Assembly (NCBI RefSeq): GCF_036289385.1
Contig: NZ_JAYFFH010000012.1
Span: forward strand, 1 to 21,729
Direction: 5' to 3'
DNA: 21,729 nt
Origin: Anaerofustis butyriciformans
Lineage (GTDB): Bacteria > Bacillota > Clostridia > Eubacteriales > Anaerofustaceae
The position numbers and the translations under genes were made by a program. The notes under the pieces were generated by a model. The model did not search any database. It saw nothing but the letters and a program-made list of their open reading frames with translations, and was not told where the DNA came from. The first letter of the stretch is position 1, and the number at the start of each line of letters is the position of its first letter. This document shows, one piece after another, positions 16,360-21,729 of this stretch.

Positions 16360-18078
16360 ATGTATAGTTTTACAAATGATTATAGTGAAGGTGCTCATAA
16401 AAATATATTGGCAGCACTTATCAAAACCAATTTTGAACAAACAAGTGGATACGGTACCGATAAATACTGCGAAGAAGCAAGTGAAATAATAAAAAAATTA
16501 ATTAACAGAGAAGACAGTAATGTTCATTTCTTATCAGGAGGAACAGTAACAAATACTGCTTTTATTTCTTCTGCTTTAAGACCTCATGAAGGAGTTATTG
16601 CAGCATCAACTGCTCATATCAATGTTCATGAATCTGGTGCAATAGAAGCAAGAGGTCATAAAATAATTGTAAAAGAAGAAAACAACGGTAAACTTTTGGC
16701 TTCAGATGTTGAAGAAGTTGCAAAAAAACATTTTGATGATGAAGAAAGAGAACACTGTGTTAAACCTAAAATGGTATATATTTCAAATCCAACAGAACTT
16801 GGAACTATTTATACCAAAGAAGAAATTAAGAAATTAAGAGAAGTTTGTGATAATTACGGCTTATATTTATACTTAGACGGAGCAAGACTTGGTTCAGCTC
16901 TTACTTGTGTAGATAATGATGTAACTCTTGAAGATATAGCAAGTTTAACAGATGCATTCTATATTGGTGGTACAAAAATGGGAGCATTGTTCGGAGAAGC
17001 TCTTGTAATTAATAATGAAGAATTAAATGTTGATTTTAGATATCACTTAAAACAAAATGGTGGAATGATTGCAAAAGGAAGACTTCTTGGTGTTCAGTTT
17101 GTTGAACTATTTAAAGATGGATTATATTTTGAAATAGGTAAACATGAAAACAGACTTGCAAATAAATTAACACTTGGTATTGGTAATTTAGGTTATGGTT
17201 TTTATTCAATGTCTGCAACGAACCAAGTATTTCCTATTCTTCCAAATGATATTTTGAAAGTACTTTTAAAGAAATATTCATTTGAATTATGGGAAAAATT
17301 AAGTGAAGAAAAAAGTGTAATAAGACTTTGTACATCTTTTGCAACAACTGAAAAAGCAGTAGACGAATTCTTAAAAGATTTAGCTAAACTTACAATTGCA
17401 AAAGAAAAATTAATGAAAGAGTTAAATGAAGAACATGAAGATGCAGGTATAGAAGAAACAGTAAATGTTACTGAAGATGTTCCTGTTGAAGAGGTTGAAG
17501 AAGTTGTAGAAGAAGATTTTCCTAATGATGAAGCTGAAGAAATAGAACCTGTAGCACAAGATGTTGAAGAAATAATACCTGAAGAAGTTACAGAAGAAGA
17601 GGAGATAGAAGAATTCCAAGAAGATGAAGTTGTTGAACCTGTTGAAATCGAAGAAGACGACTTCGTTGAAGATTCGAATATTATAGATGAACACAATGAT
17701 GTTACTTCTGAAGAAGAAAATTTAACTGAGGAAAATTATTTTGAAGACAATTCAATTGATGAAAACTTATTTAGTGAACCTGCCAAAGAAGAAGTTGTTC
17801 AAAATGAATATGTAGAAGAAGATATTAAGGAAGAAGATATTGAACCTCAAAAGAGCGAAAGAGTTGAAAGTAAAAAATTAGATTTTGAAACTTTTGAGCC
17901 AATGGAAGAAAAAATTGAACCTGCAAAAACTCAAAGCAAAGATATTTTTGAAGATATTTTTTCTTCAGAAATAGATTATACAAATTTTGATGAAAAAGAT
18001 TCAAAAGAAGATGATAAAGTAATCTTTAAAAAAGATAGTGACATAGACTTTTTCAGTGAATTTGAATTTGAAGATTAA
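16360..18078 (+). CDS. Threonine-aldolase-type PLP enzyme with long acidic C-terminal tail
   Basis: 572 residues, against ~340-350 for low-specificity L-threonine aldolases (beta-eliminating lyase family). Residues 1-~345 are the enzyme: HFLSGGTVTN (57-65), H86 in the TAHINVHESGA block, LDGAR (172-176), the PLP lysine K206 in YIGGTKMGA, and the arginine of VIRLCTSFATT (318-329). It should cleave threonine or allo-threonine to glycine and acetaldehyde, or a related beta-hydroxy amino acid. Residues ~357-572 are about 40% Asp/Glu and look disordered; the last ~60 mix acidic residues with spaced aromatics (DIFEDIF, DIDFFSEFEFED), like an interaction peptide. The tail is in the same frame with no stop, so it is not an annotation artefact. 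GAGGG precedes the ATG. It is probably monocistronic. Enzyme family is sure; tail function unknown. Confidence 0.88.
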   Translation: MYSFTNDYSEGAHKNILAALIKTNFEQTSGYGTDKYCEEASEIIKKLINREDSNVHFLSGGTVTNTAFISSALRPHEGVIAASTAHINVHESGAIEARGHKIIVKEENNGKLLASDVEEVAKKHFDDEEREHCVKPKMVYISNPTELGTIYTKEEIKKLREVCDNYGLYLYLDGARLGSALTCVDNDVTLEDIASLTDAFYIGGTKMGALFGEALVINNEELNVDFRYHLKQNGGMIAKGRLLGVQFVELFKDGLYFEIGKHENRLANKLTLGIGNLGYGFYSMSATNQVFPILPNDILKVLLKKYSFELWEKLSEEKSVIRLCTSFATTEKAVDEFLKDLAKLTIAKEKLMKELNEEHEDAGIEETVNVTEDVPVEEVEEVVEEDFPNDEAEEIEPVAQDVEEIIPEEVTEEEEIEEFQEDEVVEPVEIEEDDFVEDSNIIDEHNDVTSEEENLTEENYFEDNSIDENLFSEPAKEEVVQNEYVEEDIKEEDIEPQKSERVESKKLDFETFEPMEEKIEPAKTQSKDIFEDIFSSEIDYTNFDEKDSKEDDKVIFKKDSDIDFFSEFEFED

Positions 18079-18083
18079 TTTTT

Positions 18084-18112
18084 AAGCATCTTGCATTGCA
18101 AGATGCTTTTAT
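18084..18112 (+). terminator. Intrinsic terminator after the threonine-aldolase-like gene
   Basis: AAGCATCTTG (18084-18093) pairs exactly with CAAGATGCTT (18099-18108) across a five-base loop, followed by a short T-run. It lies 6 bases past the stop and separates this gene from the infC operon. Confidence 0.82.
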
Positions 18113-18133
18113 ATAAAAAATATTAAATAATCA

Positions 18134-18162
18134 TTGACAATAAAAGTGTTTAGTGATATACT
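18134..18162 (+). promoter_or_regulatory. Promoter of the infC-rpmI-rplT operon
   Basis: A perfect TTGACA (18134-18139), 17 bases, then TATACT (18157-18162). Strong sigma-A-type promoter, with start expected near 18169, leaving a leader of about 135 bases. Confidence 0.88.
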
Positions 18163-18168
18163 CTTTTA

Positions 18169-18290
18169 GAAAACAAAGTAGAAGAATTGCTTCTCACCAA
18201 ACAAACATGGATTTAGTTTGGTAAATATATACACATTTATTTAGTGATATATTTAGGTAGCAGTTCTTTGCTATCTATTTTTTTAATCAT
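18169..18290 (+). promoter_or_regulatory. L20-type attenuator leader of the infC operon
   Basis: Three hairpins precede a terminator: 18180-18194 (AGAAG/CTTCT), 18196-18222 (ACCAAAC/GTTTGGT) and 18223-18254 (AAATATAT/ATATATTT). A long-range alternative also exists: AAGAATTGC (18182-18190) can pair along its whole length with GCAGTTCTT (18260-18268, one G-U pair), which would break the left arm of the terminator at 18254-18284. This mutually exclusive arrangement and the gene context fit the L20 leader of Firmicutes, where ribosomal protein L20 favours premature termination of its own operon. The pairings are visible; L20 control is inferred from the family. Confidence 0.75.
18254..18284 (+). 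terminator. Attenuator terminator upstream of infC
   Basis: AGGTAGCA (18255-18262) pairs with TGCTATCT (18269-18276, one G-U pair) around a six-base loop, followed by seven Ts (18278-18284). It lies 20 bases before the infC start codon, inside the transcription unit, so it must be conditional. Confidence 0.78.
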
Positions 18291-18304
18291 GGAGGTATGA
18301 TTCA

Positions 18305-18823
18305 ATTAAAGATTTTCAAATTAATGAACAAATTAGAGACAGAGAAGTAAGAGTTATCAGTGATGACGGCTCAATGCTTGGTATAATGTCTGCACAAGAA
18401 GCTTTAAAAGAAGCTGATAAGAGAAATCTTGATTTAGTTAAGGTTTCACCTGATGCAAAACCACCGGTTTGTAAAATTCTCGATTATGGTAAGTTCAAAT
18501 ATGAACAAAACAGAAGAGAAAAAGAAAACAAGAAAAACCAAAAAGTTGTTAACATTAAGGAAATCAGAACTTCTGTTAGAGTACAAGATCATGACTTAGA
18601 AGTAAAAGCTAAAAACTGCCGTAAATTCTTAAAAGCGGGAGATAAAGTAAAAGTTTCCGTAAGATTTAGAGGTAGAGAAATGGCTTATGTTGACAGAGGT
18701 AAAGAGGTACTGTTGAAATTTGCTTCTATGGTTAATGAGGTAGGAACAATTGAGAAACAACCTAAGTTAGAAGGTCGTAATTATACAATGACATTACAAC
18801 CTGCTAAAGGTAAAGAAAAATAG
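18305..18823 (+). CDS. infC: Translation initiation factor IF-3, ATT start codon
   Basis: 172 residues, normal IF-3 length, when started at the ATT at 18305. The frame runs KDFQINEQIRDREVRVIS into DDGSMLGIMSAQEAL, and the conserved N-terminal (I)NEQIR.REVR segment lies upstream of the first in-frame ATG (18374), so that ATG cannot be the true start. GGAGG (18291-18295) lies 9 bases before the ATT; an in-frame stop (18284-18286) rules out a longer start. The N-domain, Lys-rich linker and C-domain (KVSVRFRGREM..., KQPKLEGRNYTMTLQP) are intact. IF-3 checks the initiator codon and keeps subunits apart; AUU starts are the known basis of IF-3 autoregulation in E. coli infC. Confidence 0.93.
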   Translation: MKDFQINEQIRDREVRVISDDGSMLGIMSAQEALKEADKRNLDLVKVSPDAKPPVCKILDYGKFKYEQNRREKENKKNQKVVNIKEIRTSVRVQDHDLEVKAKNCRKFLKAGDKVKVSVRFRGREMAYVDRGKEVLLKFASMVNEVGTIEKQPKLEGRNYTMTLQPAKGKEK

Positions 18824-18844
18824 TAGGAAAGGACGGATATTAAT

Positions 18845-19039
18845 ATGCCTAAAATGAAATCTCATAGAGGCGCTTCTAAAAGATTTAAAAGAAATAAATC
18901 TGGCGTTATCAAAAGAAAAAAAGCATTTAGAAATCACATTTTAAACAAAAAAACAACTAAGAGAAAAAGAAAATTAAGAAAGGGTGGCTACGTTTCTGCA
19001 GCTGACCAAAAAACAATCAGCTACATTATTGTTAAGTAG
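18845..19039 (+). CDS. rpmI: 50S ribosomal protein L35
   Basis: 64 residues, very basic, with the L35 signature PKMKSHRGASKRFK at the start and KGGYVSAADQKTI near the end. It is a late-assembly 50S protein. It sits 21 bases after infC with GGAAAGGA upstream of the ATG, in the standard infC-rpmI-rplT order. Confidence 0.97.
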   Translation: MPKMKSHRGASKRFKRNKSGVIKRKKAFRNHILNKKTTKRKRKLRKGGYVSAADQKTISYIIVK

Positions 19040-19056
19040 TTAAAAGGTAATAATAT

Positions 19057-19410
19057 ATGGCTAGAGTAAAAAGAAGTTTAAATAGTAAAAAGAAACATAA
19101 AAAAGTACTAAAACTTGCAAAAGGTTATTATGGTGCTAAATCTAAATTATACAGACCTGCAAACGAAGCTGTAATGAGAGCTTTAAGAAGTTCTTATGCA
19201 GGTAGAAAACAAAGAAAAAGAGATTTTAGAAAACTTTGGATTACAAGAATTAATGCAGCTACAAGAATGAATGATATGTCTTATTCAAGATTCATTAATG
19301 GTCTTAAAAAAGCTAATGTTGAAATCGACAGAAAAATGTTAGCTGACCTTGCTATGAATGATGAAGCTGCTTTTGCTAAATTAGTTGAAGTTGCTAAAAA
19401 CGCATTATAA
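19057..19410 (+). CDS. rplT: 50S ribosomal protein L20
   Basis: 117 residues, full length, with a long basic N-terminal helix (ARVKRSLNSKKKHKKVLKLA), KGYYGAKSKLYR and the globular RNA-binding C-terminal half (INGLKKANVEIDRKMLADLA). It is needed for early 50S assembly on 23S rRNA and in Firmicutes is the repressor of its own operon through the infC leader, here at 18169-18290. AAAGG lies before the ATG. A terminator follows immediately. Confidence 0.97.
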   Translation: MARVKRSLNSKKKHKKVLKLAKGYYGAKSKLYRPANEAVMRALRSSYAGRKQRKRDFRKLWITRINAATRMNDMSYSRFINGLKKANVEIDRKMLADLAMNDEAAFAKLVEVAKNAL

Positions 19411-19416
19411 AATATA

Positions 19417-19446
19417 AGAACATAACTTATGTTATGTTCTTTTTTA
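19417..19446 (+). terminator. Intrinsic terminator after rplT
   Basis: AGAACATAAC and GTTATGTTCT pair perfectly across TTAT, followed by six Ts. It ends the infC operon. Confidence 0.9.
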
Positions 19447-19455
19447 TATAAAAAT

Positions 19456-19485
19456 AAAAAGCCGTAAATTTAATTACAGCTTTTT
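19456..19485 (-). terminator. Intrinsic terminator after the degV gene
   Basis: Minus strand: AAAAAGCTGTAA pairs with TTTACGGCTTTTT (one G-U pair) and runs into a U-rich tail. It lies 12 bases past the DegV stop and faces the rplT terminator in a convergent arrangement. Confidence 0.75.
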
Positions 19486-19497
19486 ATTCATTAGGTA

Positions 19498-20361
19498 TTA
19501 TTTTATTTTTTGCACTCCGACTCCAATAAGTCCAGGTCCCGTATGGACTGCAAGAGCAGGAGATATAGACCCCACAAAAACGCTTTTTACATTTGGAAAA
19601 TCATTTTTTATATTATCTTCAATTTCTTTTGCTTCTTCTTTTGACCATACATTTACAACGGCAATATTATATTCTTCGAATTGTTTAGCATATTCTTTAG
19701 CTTCGTTAATAGCCTTTTTAAGAGATTTTTTTCTTCCTCTGGCTTTTGATACTACATAATATATTCCGTCGCTATTACATGATATAACAGGCTTTAAATC
19801 AAGTGCTGTTCCTACAACTGAAGCAACAAGTCCTATTCTTCCGCCTTTTCTTAGGTATTCTAATGTTTTAACACAAAAATATACTTTTGTGTTGTTTATA
19901 ACATCATCTAATTCTTCTTTTATTTCTTCAAAAGAATATCCTTGTTCAATAAGTTCACCTGCTCTTATTGCAGTGAATCCTGCTCCTATATCTATATTTT
20001 TAGTATCTACGAGCATTATATCTAGTTTATCTTCAAAGGATTCACTTGCTATTCTCATTGCATTATGAGTTCCGCTAAGACCGCTTGAAATTGTAACAAC
20101 AATAACTTTTTTATATCCGTCTGTTAGTACCCTTTCAAAAGTTTCCATTATGTCATCAATTGAAGGAAGAGAAGTTGTAGGTACTTCTTCTTTTAATTTT
20201 TCGCATATTGTATTTATGTTTATGTCTATACCATCTCTATAACTTTGATTGTTATAATTTACAATTAAAGGTACAACATACATATTGTATTTTTCGATAT
20301 ATTTTGGAGGCACGTCTGTACCTGAATCGGTAATAATAGCGATTTTTTCTTTATTATCCAT
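19498..20361 (-). CDS. DegV family fatty-acid-binding protein (FakB-like)
   Basis: 287 residues, the family length. Landmarks are IAIITDSGTDVPP (8-20), TTSLPS, the lipid-head binding loop SSGLSGTHN (~92-100), LRKGGRIG and the C-terminal HTGPGLIGVG. DegV/FakB proteins hold one fatty acid and, in Firmicutes, hand it to the kinase FakA to make acyl phosphate for phospholipids. No fakA (DAK-like) gene is nearby, so the partner must be elsewhere. AAAGGAA precedes the ATG. Transcribed alone from a strong promoter divergent from the DUF1836 gene. The acyl preference cannot be read. Confidence 0.93.
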   Translation of the reverse strand: MDNKEKIAIITDSGTDVPPKYIEKYNMYVVPLIVNYNNQSYRDGIDININTICEKLKEEVPTTSLPSIDDIMETFERVLTDGYKKVIVVTISSGLSGTHNAMRIASESFEDKLDIMLVDTKNIDIGAGFTAIRAGELIEQGYSFEEIKEELDDVINNTKVYFCVKTLEYLRKGGRIGLVASVVGTALDLKPVISCNSDGIYYVVSKARGRKKSLKKAINEAKEYAKQFEEYNIAVVNVWSKEEAKEIEDNIKNDFPNVKSVFVGSISPALAVHTGPGLIGVGVQKIK

Positions 20362-20410
20362 GATTATTTCCTTTTAATTTTTAAAAATATTTTATCTGTT
20401 ATTTAATATT

Positions 20411-20439
20411 ATATTATATAATATATGATACTTTGTCAA
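20411..20439 (-). promoter_or_regulatory. Promoter of the degV gene
   Basis: Minus strand: perfect TTGACA (20434-20439), 17 bases, TAATAT (20411-20416). Its -35 lies only 16 bases from the -35 of the divergent promoter at 20456-20484, so a regulator bound between them could affect both. Confidence 0.8.
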
Positions 20440-20455
20440 GGGCTTTCATGTACTA

Positions 20456-20484
20456 TTGACAACATAAAATCATGATGATATACT
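20456..20484 (+). promoter_or_regulatory. Promoter of the DUF1836 gene
   Basis: Perfect TTGACA (20456-20461), 17 bases, TATACT (20479-20484), the same boxes and spacing as the infC promoter. AAGGAG follows before the ATG. Confidence 0.85.
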
Positions 20485-20502
20485 TCTAAAAAGGAGAAAA
20501 AT

Positions 20503-21033
20503 ATGAATACATTTGAAGAATCTGTTTACACAAAAGACATTTTAGAATTTCATTTTCCAAGATATAAGGAACTTCCAAATATTGAATTATATATGGATCA
20601 AGTAATAAGCTTTACTGAAGATGTTTTGGAAGTATTTAAGATAAATGAAAAAGAAAAACTTATAACTTCATCTATGGTTAACAATTACGTAAAGCAAGGT
20701 TTGGTTTCTCCTCCTGTAAAGAAAAAGTATACTAAACATCATATTGCGTATATAATTGTAGTTTGTTCATTAAAACAAATTTTATCAATTTCTGAAATTT
20801 GTGATTTAATAAAAATACAAATAGATACATATCCGATAGAGGAAGCTTATGATTATTTTGCAAGTGAAATGGAAAAGGCTTTTAGAATTGCTTTTATCGG
20901 GGATGAAGATATAATAGAAAGTTCAAACAATACTTATGAAGCAAAAATTGTAAGACTTGCGACAAAGTCCCTTGCAAATAAAATTTATTTACAAAAATAT
21001 TTACTATTTAAAGAAGACGAAGAAAAGCATTAA
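20503..21033 (+). CDS. DUF1836 domain protein, probable MerR-like DNA-binding regulator
   Basis: 176 residues. The family signature FHFPRYKELPNIELYMDQVI is at 16-35, followed by LITSSMVNNYVKQGLVSPP (53-71), which reads as a helix-turn-helix similar to the MerR recognition helix, and HHIAYIIVVCSLKQILSISEI (79-99). DUF1836 proteins are confined mostly to Firmicutes and their targets are not known. No effector domain beyond the helical C-terminus is visible. AAGGAG is 7-8 bases before the ATG. It is divergent from degV, so control of the shared intergenic region is plausible. The stop codon lies inside a terminator hairpin. Confidence 0.85.
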   Translation: MNTFEESVYTKDILEFHFPRYKELPNIELYMDQVISFTEDVLEVFKINEKEKLITSSMVNNYVKQGLVSPPVKKKYTKHHIAYIIVVCSLKQILSISEICDLIKIQIDTYPIEEAYDYFASEMEKAFRIAFIGDEDIIESSNNTYEAKIVRLATKSLANKIYLQKYLLFKEDEEKH

Positions 21034-21048
21034 GCTTTTCTTTTTTTT
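21021..21048 (+). terminator. Intrinsic terminator overlapping the DUF1836 stop codon
   Basis: AGAAAAGC (21021-21028) pairs with GCTTTTCT (21034-21041) and is followed by a T-run. The loop contains the TAA stop, so the last codons form the left arm. Confidence 0.85.
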
Positions 21049-21081
21049 GATTTACATATACTTAAATTATATTTTTAGTAT

Positions 21082-21087
21082 TATAAT
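21082..21087 (+). promoter_or_regulatory. Possible -10 box of the small membrane protein gene
   Basis: A perfect TATAAT lies 31 bases before the ATG at 21119. No convincing -35 stands 16-18 bases upstream, so only the -10 is claimed. A terminator just upstream makes a separate promoter likely. Confidence 0.4.
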
Positions 21088-21118
21088 GTAAAAAATAATT
21101 AAAAGAGAGGTTTTGTTA

Positions 21119-21631
21119 ATGACTGTTGATTGTTTTTTAGGACTTATAATTTTTTTATCGTTTATTATAGCAATAAAATTTATTTTTTTTATTTTAAAAG
21201 ATTTTAAAGATTATTTAAAATATTTATGTAAGAAGGTTATTATATATTGTTTAAAAAAAGTTTCTTATATTTTTTGTTACAAAATTAAAAAAAATACATA
21301 TAGAGGAGTATCAAAATCTCATAAAAGAAATAAATACAGTTCAAAATTAATAAATATGCTATATAAATTTTTTTATAATAGTACTATTTATAAAGGGGAT
21401 AAAGTATATTCGTGTCCTTTTTTATTTTGTAATACTCTTTTTTTTGTTGCTTTTCTAATTTTAATATTATTTAACTATTATGATTTTGTATCGCAAATAA
21501 TTTTGTATTTTTATATTTGTGTAGTTTCATCTATAATTTTTTGTATTGGTATGAATTATCATTATAAAGTAAAAAATAGTGATATTGATACTTTAAATAA
21601 AATTTATAATAAATTATATATGTCTTTTTGA
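21119..21631 (+). CDS. Uncharacterised small integral membrane protein
   Basis: 170 residues; not recognised. Three hydrophobic segments are visible: 6-27, 101-121 and 124-145, the last two as a tight hairpin. Between them lies a ~70-residue strongly basic region (Lys/Arg/Tyr-rich, 28-98), which by the positive-inside rule should be cytoplasmic. It contains eight cysteines, several within or next to the membrane segments, unusual for its size. The ATG at 21119 is preferred over a TTG at 21113 because AGAGAGG lies 8 bases before it. Extreme AT content and Phe/Ile/Tyr/Lys bias mean the residue composition partly reflects base composition. Probably monocistronic. No function is proposed. Confidence 0.65.
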   Translation: MTVDCFLGLIIFLSFIIAIKFIFFILKDFKDYLKYLCKKVIIYCLKKVSYIFCYKIKKNTYRGVSKSHKRNKYSSKLINMLYKFFYNSTIYKGDKVYSCPFLFCNTLFFVAFLILILFNYYDFVSQIILYFYICVVSSIIFCIGMNYHYKVKNSDIDTLNKIYNKLYMSF

Positions 21632-21651
21632 CTATCTTTTTATATCTTCTT

Positions 21652-21704
21652 AAATGTCCGCAAAGCCTTATTTTATCGGCTCTACGGGCATTTTGCTTTT
21701 GTGG
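21652..21704 (+). terminator. Long hairpin after the membrane protein gene, possible terminator
   Basis: Arms at 21652-21667 and 21678-21693 pair over 16 positions with two A-C mismatches and one G-U pair around a ten-base loop, followed by TTTTGCTTTT. It is GC-richer than its surroundings. It most simply terminates the gene ending at 21631, but the tail is interrupted, and it could instead belong to a structured RNA extending beyond the window. Confidence 0.5.
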
Positions 21705-21729
21705 TAAACCTCACATATCTAGGTCTATC

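Noticed and set aside
17202..17696. Serine-rich minus-strand reading frame opposite the acidic tail
   Set aside because: It is the mirror of GAA/GAT-rich coding sequence (TTC/ATC on the other strand), with no ribosome binding site or promoter.
18297..18350. Seventeen-codon reading frame starting at the ATG right after GGAGGT
   Set aside because: Spacing from the Shine-Dalgarno is about one base, too short, and the frame differs from infC; the ATT at 18305 is well spaced and in frame with IF-3 homology.
18374..18823. infC starting at the first in-frame ATG
   Set aside because: It would remove conserved N-terminal IF-3 residues and has no ribosome binding site.
21652..21729. Identification of the right-edge hairpin as RNase P RNA, 6S RNA or a c-di-GMP riboswitch
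   Set aside because: Only short fragments resemble these RNAs and the rest of their conserved cores is absent in the visible bases.

Overview
This is a chromosomal segment of a low-GC Gram-positive bacterium, most likely a Clostridia-type Firmicute (Bacillota). The evidence is very AT-rich DNA, strong AGGAGG-like ribosome binding sites, consensus sigma-A-type promoters, short U-tailed intrinsic terminators, a DUF1836 regulator, a DegV protein, and an infC-rpmI-rplT operon with an attenuator leader and an ATT-started infC. No tRNA, rRNA, CRISPR array, transposase or integrase was recognised.

Left third (about 1-7000, minus strand): an accessory cassette that looks like cell-surface modification. 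A strong promoter near 7084-7112 drives licD-like gene > 113-aa unknown > thiamine-diphosphate (ThDP) enzyme > short-chain dehydrogenase, closed by a terminator at 1452-1487. A separate promoter then drives a gene that fuses a TagD-type cytidylyltransferase to an oxidoreductase-like domain, closed by a terminator at 17-45. Together the genes could build a small polyol or related alcohol phosphate (ThDP enzyme, reductases), activate it with CTP (TagD domain) and attach it to a glycan (LicD). The substrate is not visible, and I do not recognise this gene combination as a described pathway. It is the best candidate in the window for an undescribed system.

Middle (7251-16260, plus strand): a YcdX-type PHP phosphoesterase with its own promoter, then a tight nine-gene housekeeping operon: yigZ, a single PAS domain protein, ruvA, ruvB, queA, a class I aminotransferase, purB, rsfS and gltX. 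It starts at a promoter at 7998-8026 and ends at a strong terminator after gltX. It joins Holliday junction processing, queuosine tRNA modification, amino-acid and purine metabolism, ribosome silencing and tRNA charging.

Right third (16360-21729): a threonine-aldolase-type PLP enzyme carrying an unusual ~215-residue acidic tail; the infC-rpmI-rplT operon, with a leader whose terminator and antiterminator can both be drawn from the sequence; a minus-strand DegV lipid-binding protein divergent from a DUF1836 regulator, each with a near-consensus promoter; and an unrecognised small membrane protein. No stretch longer than 300 bases lacks a gene. The longest gap (6980-7250) holds the divergent promoters and structured leader of the licD operon.
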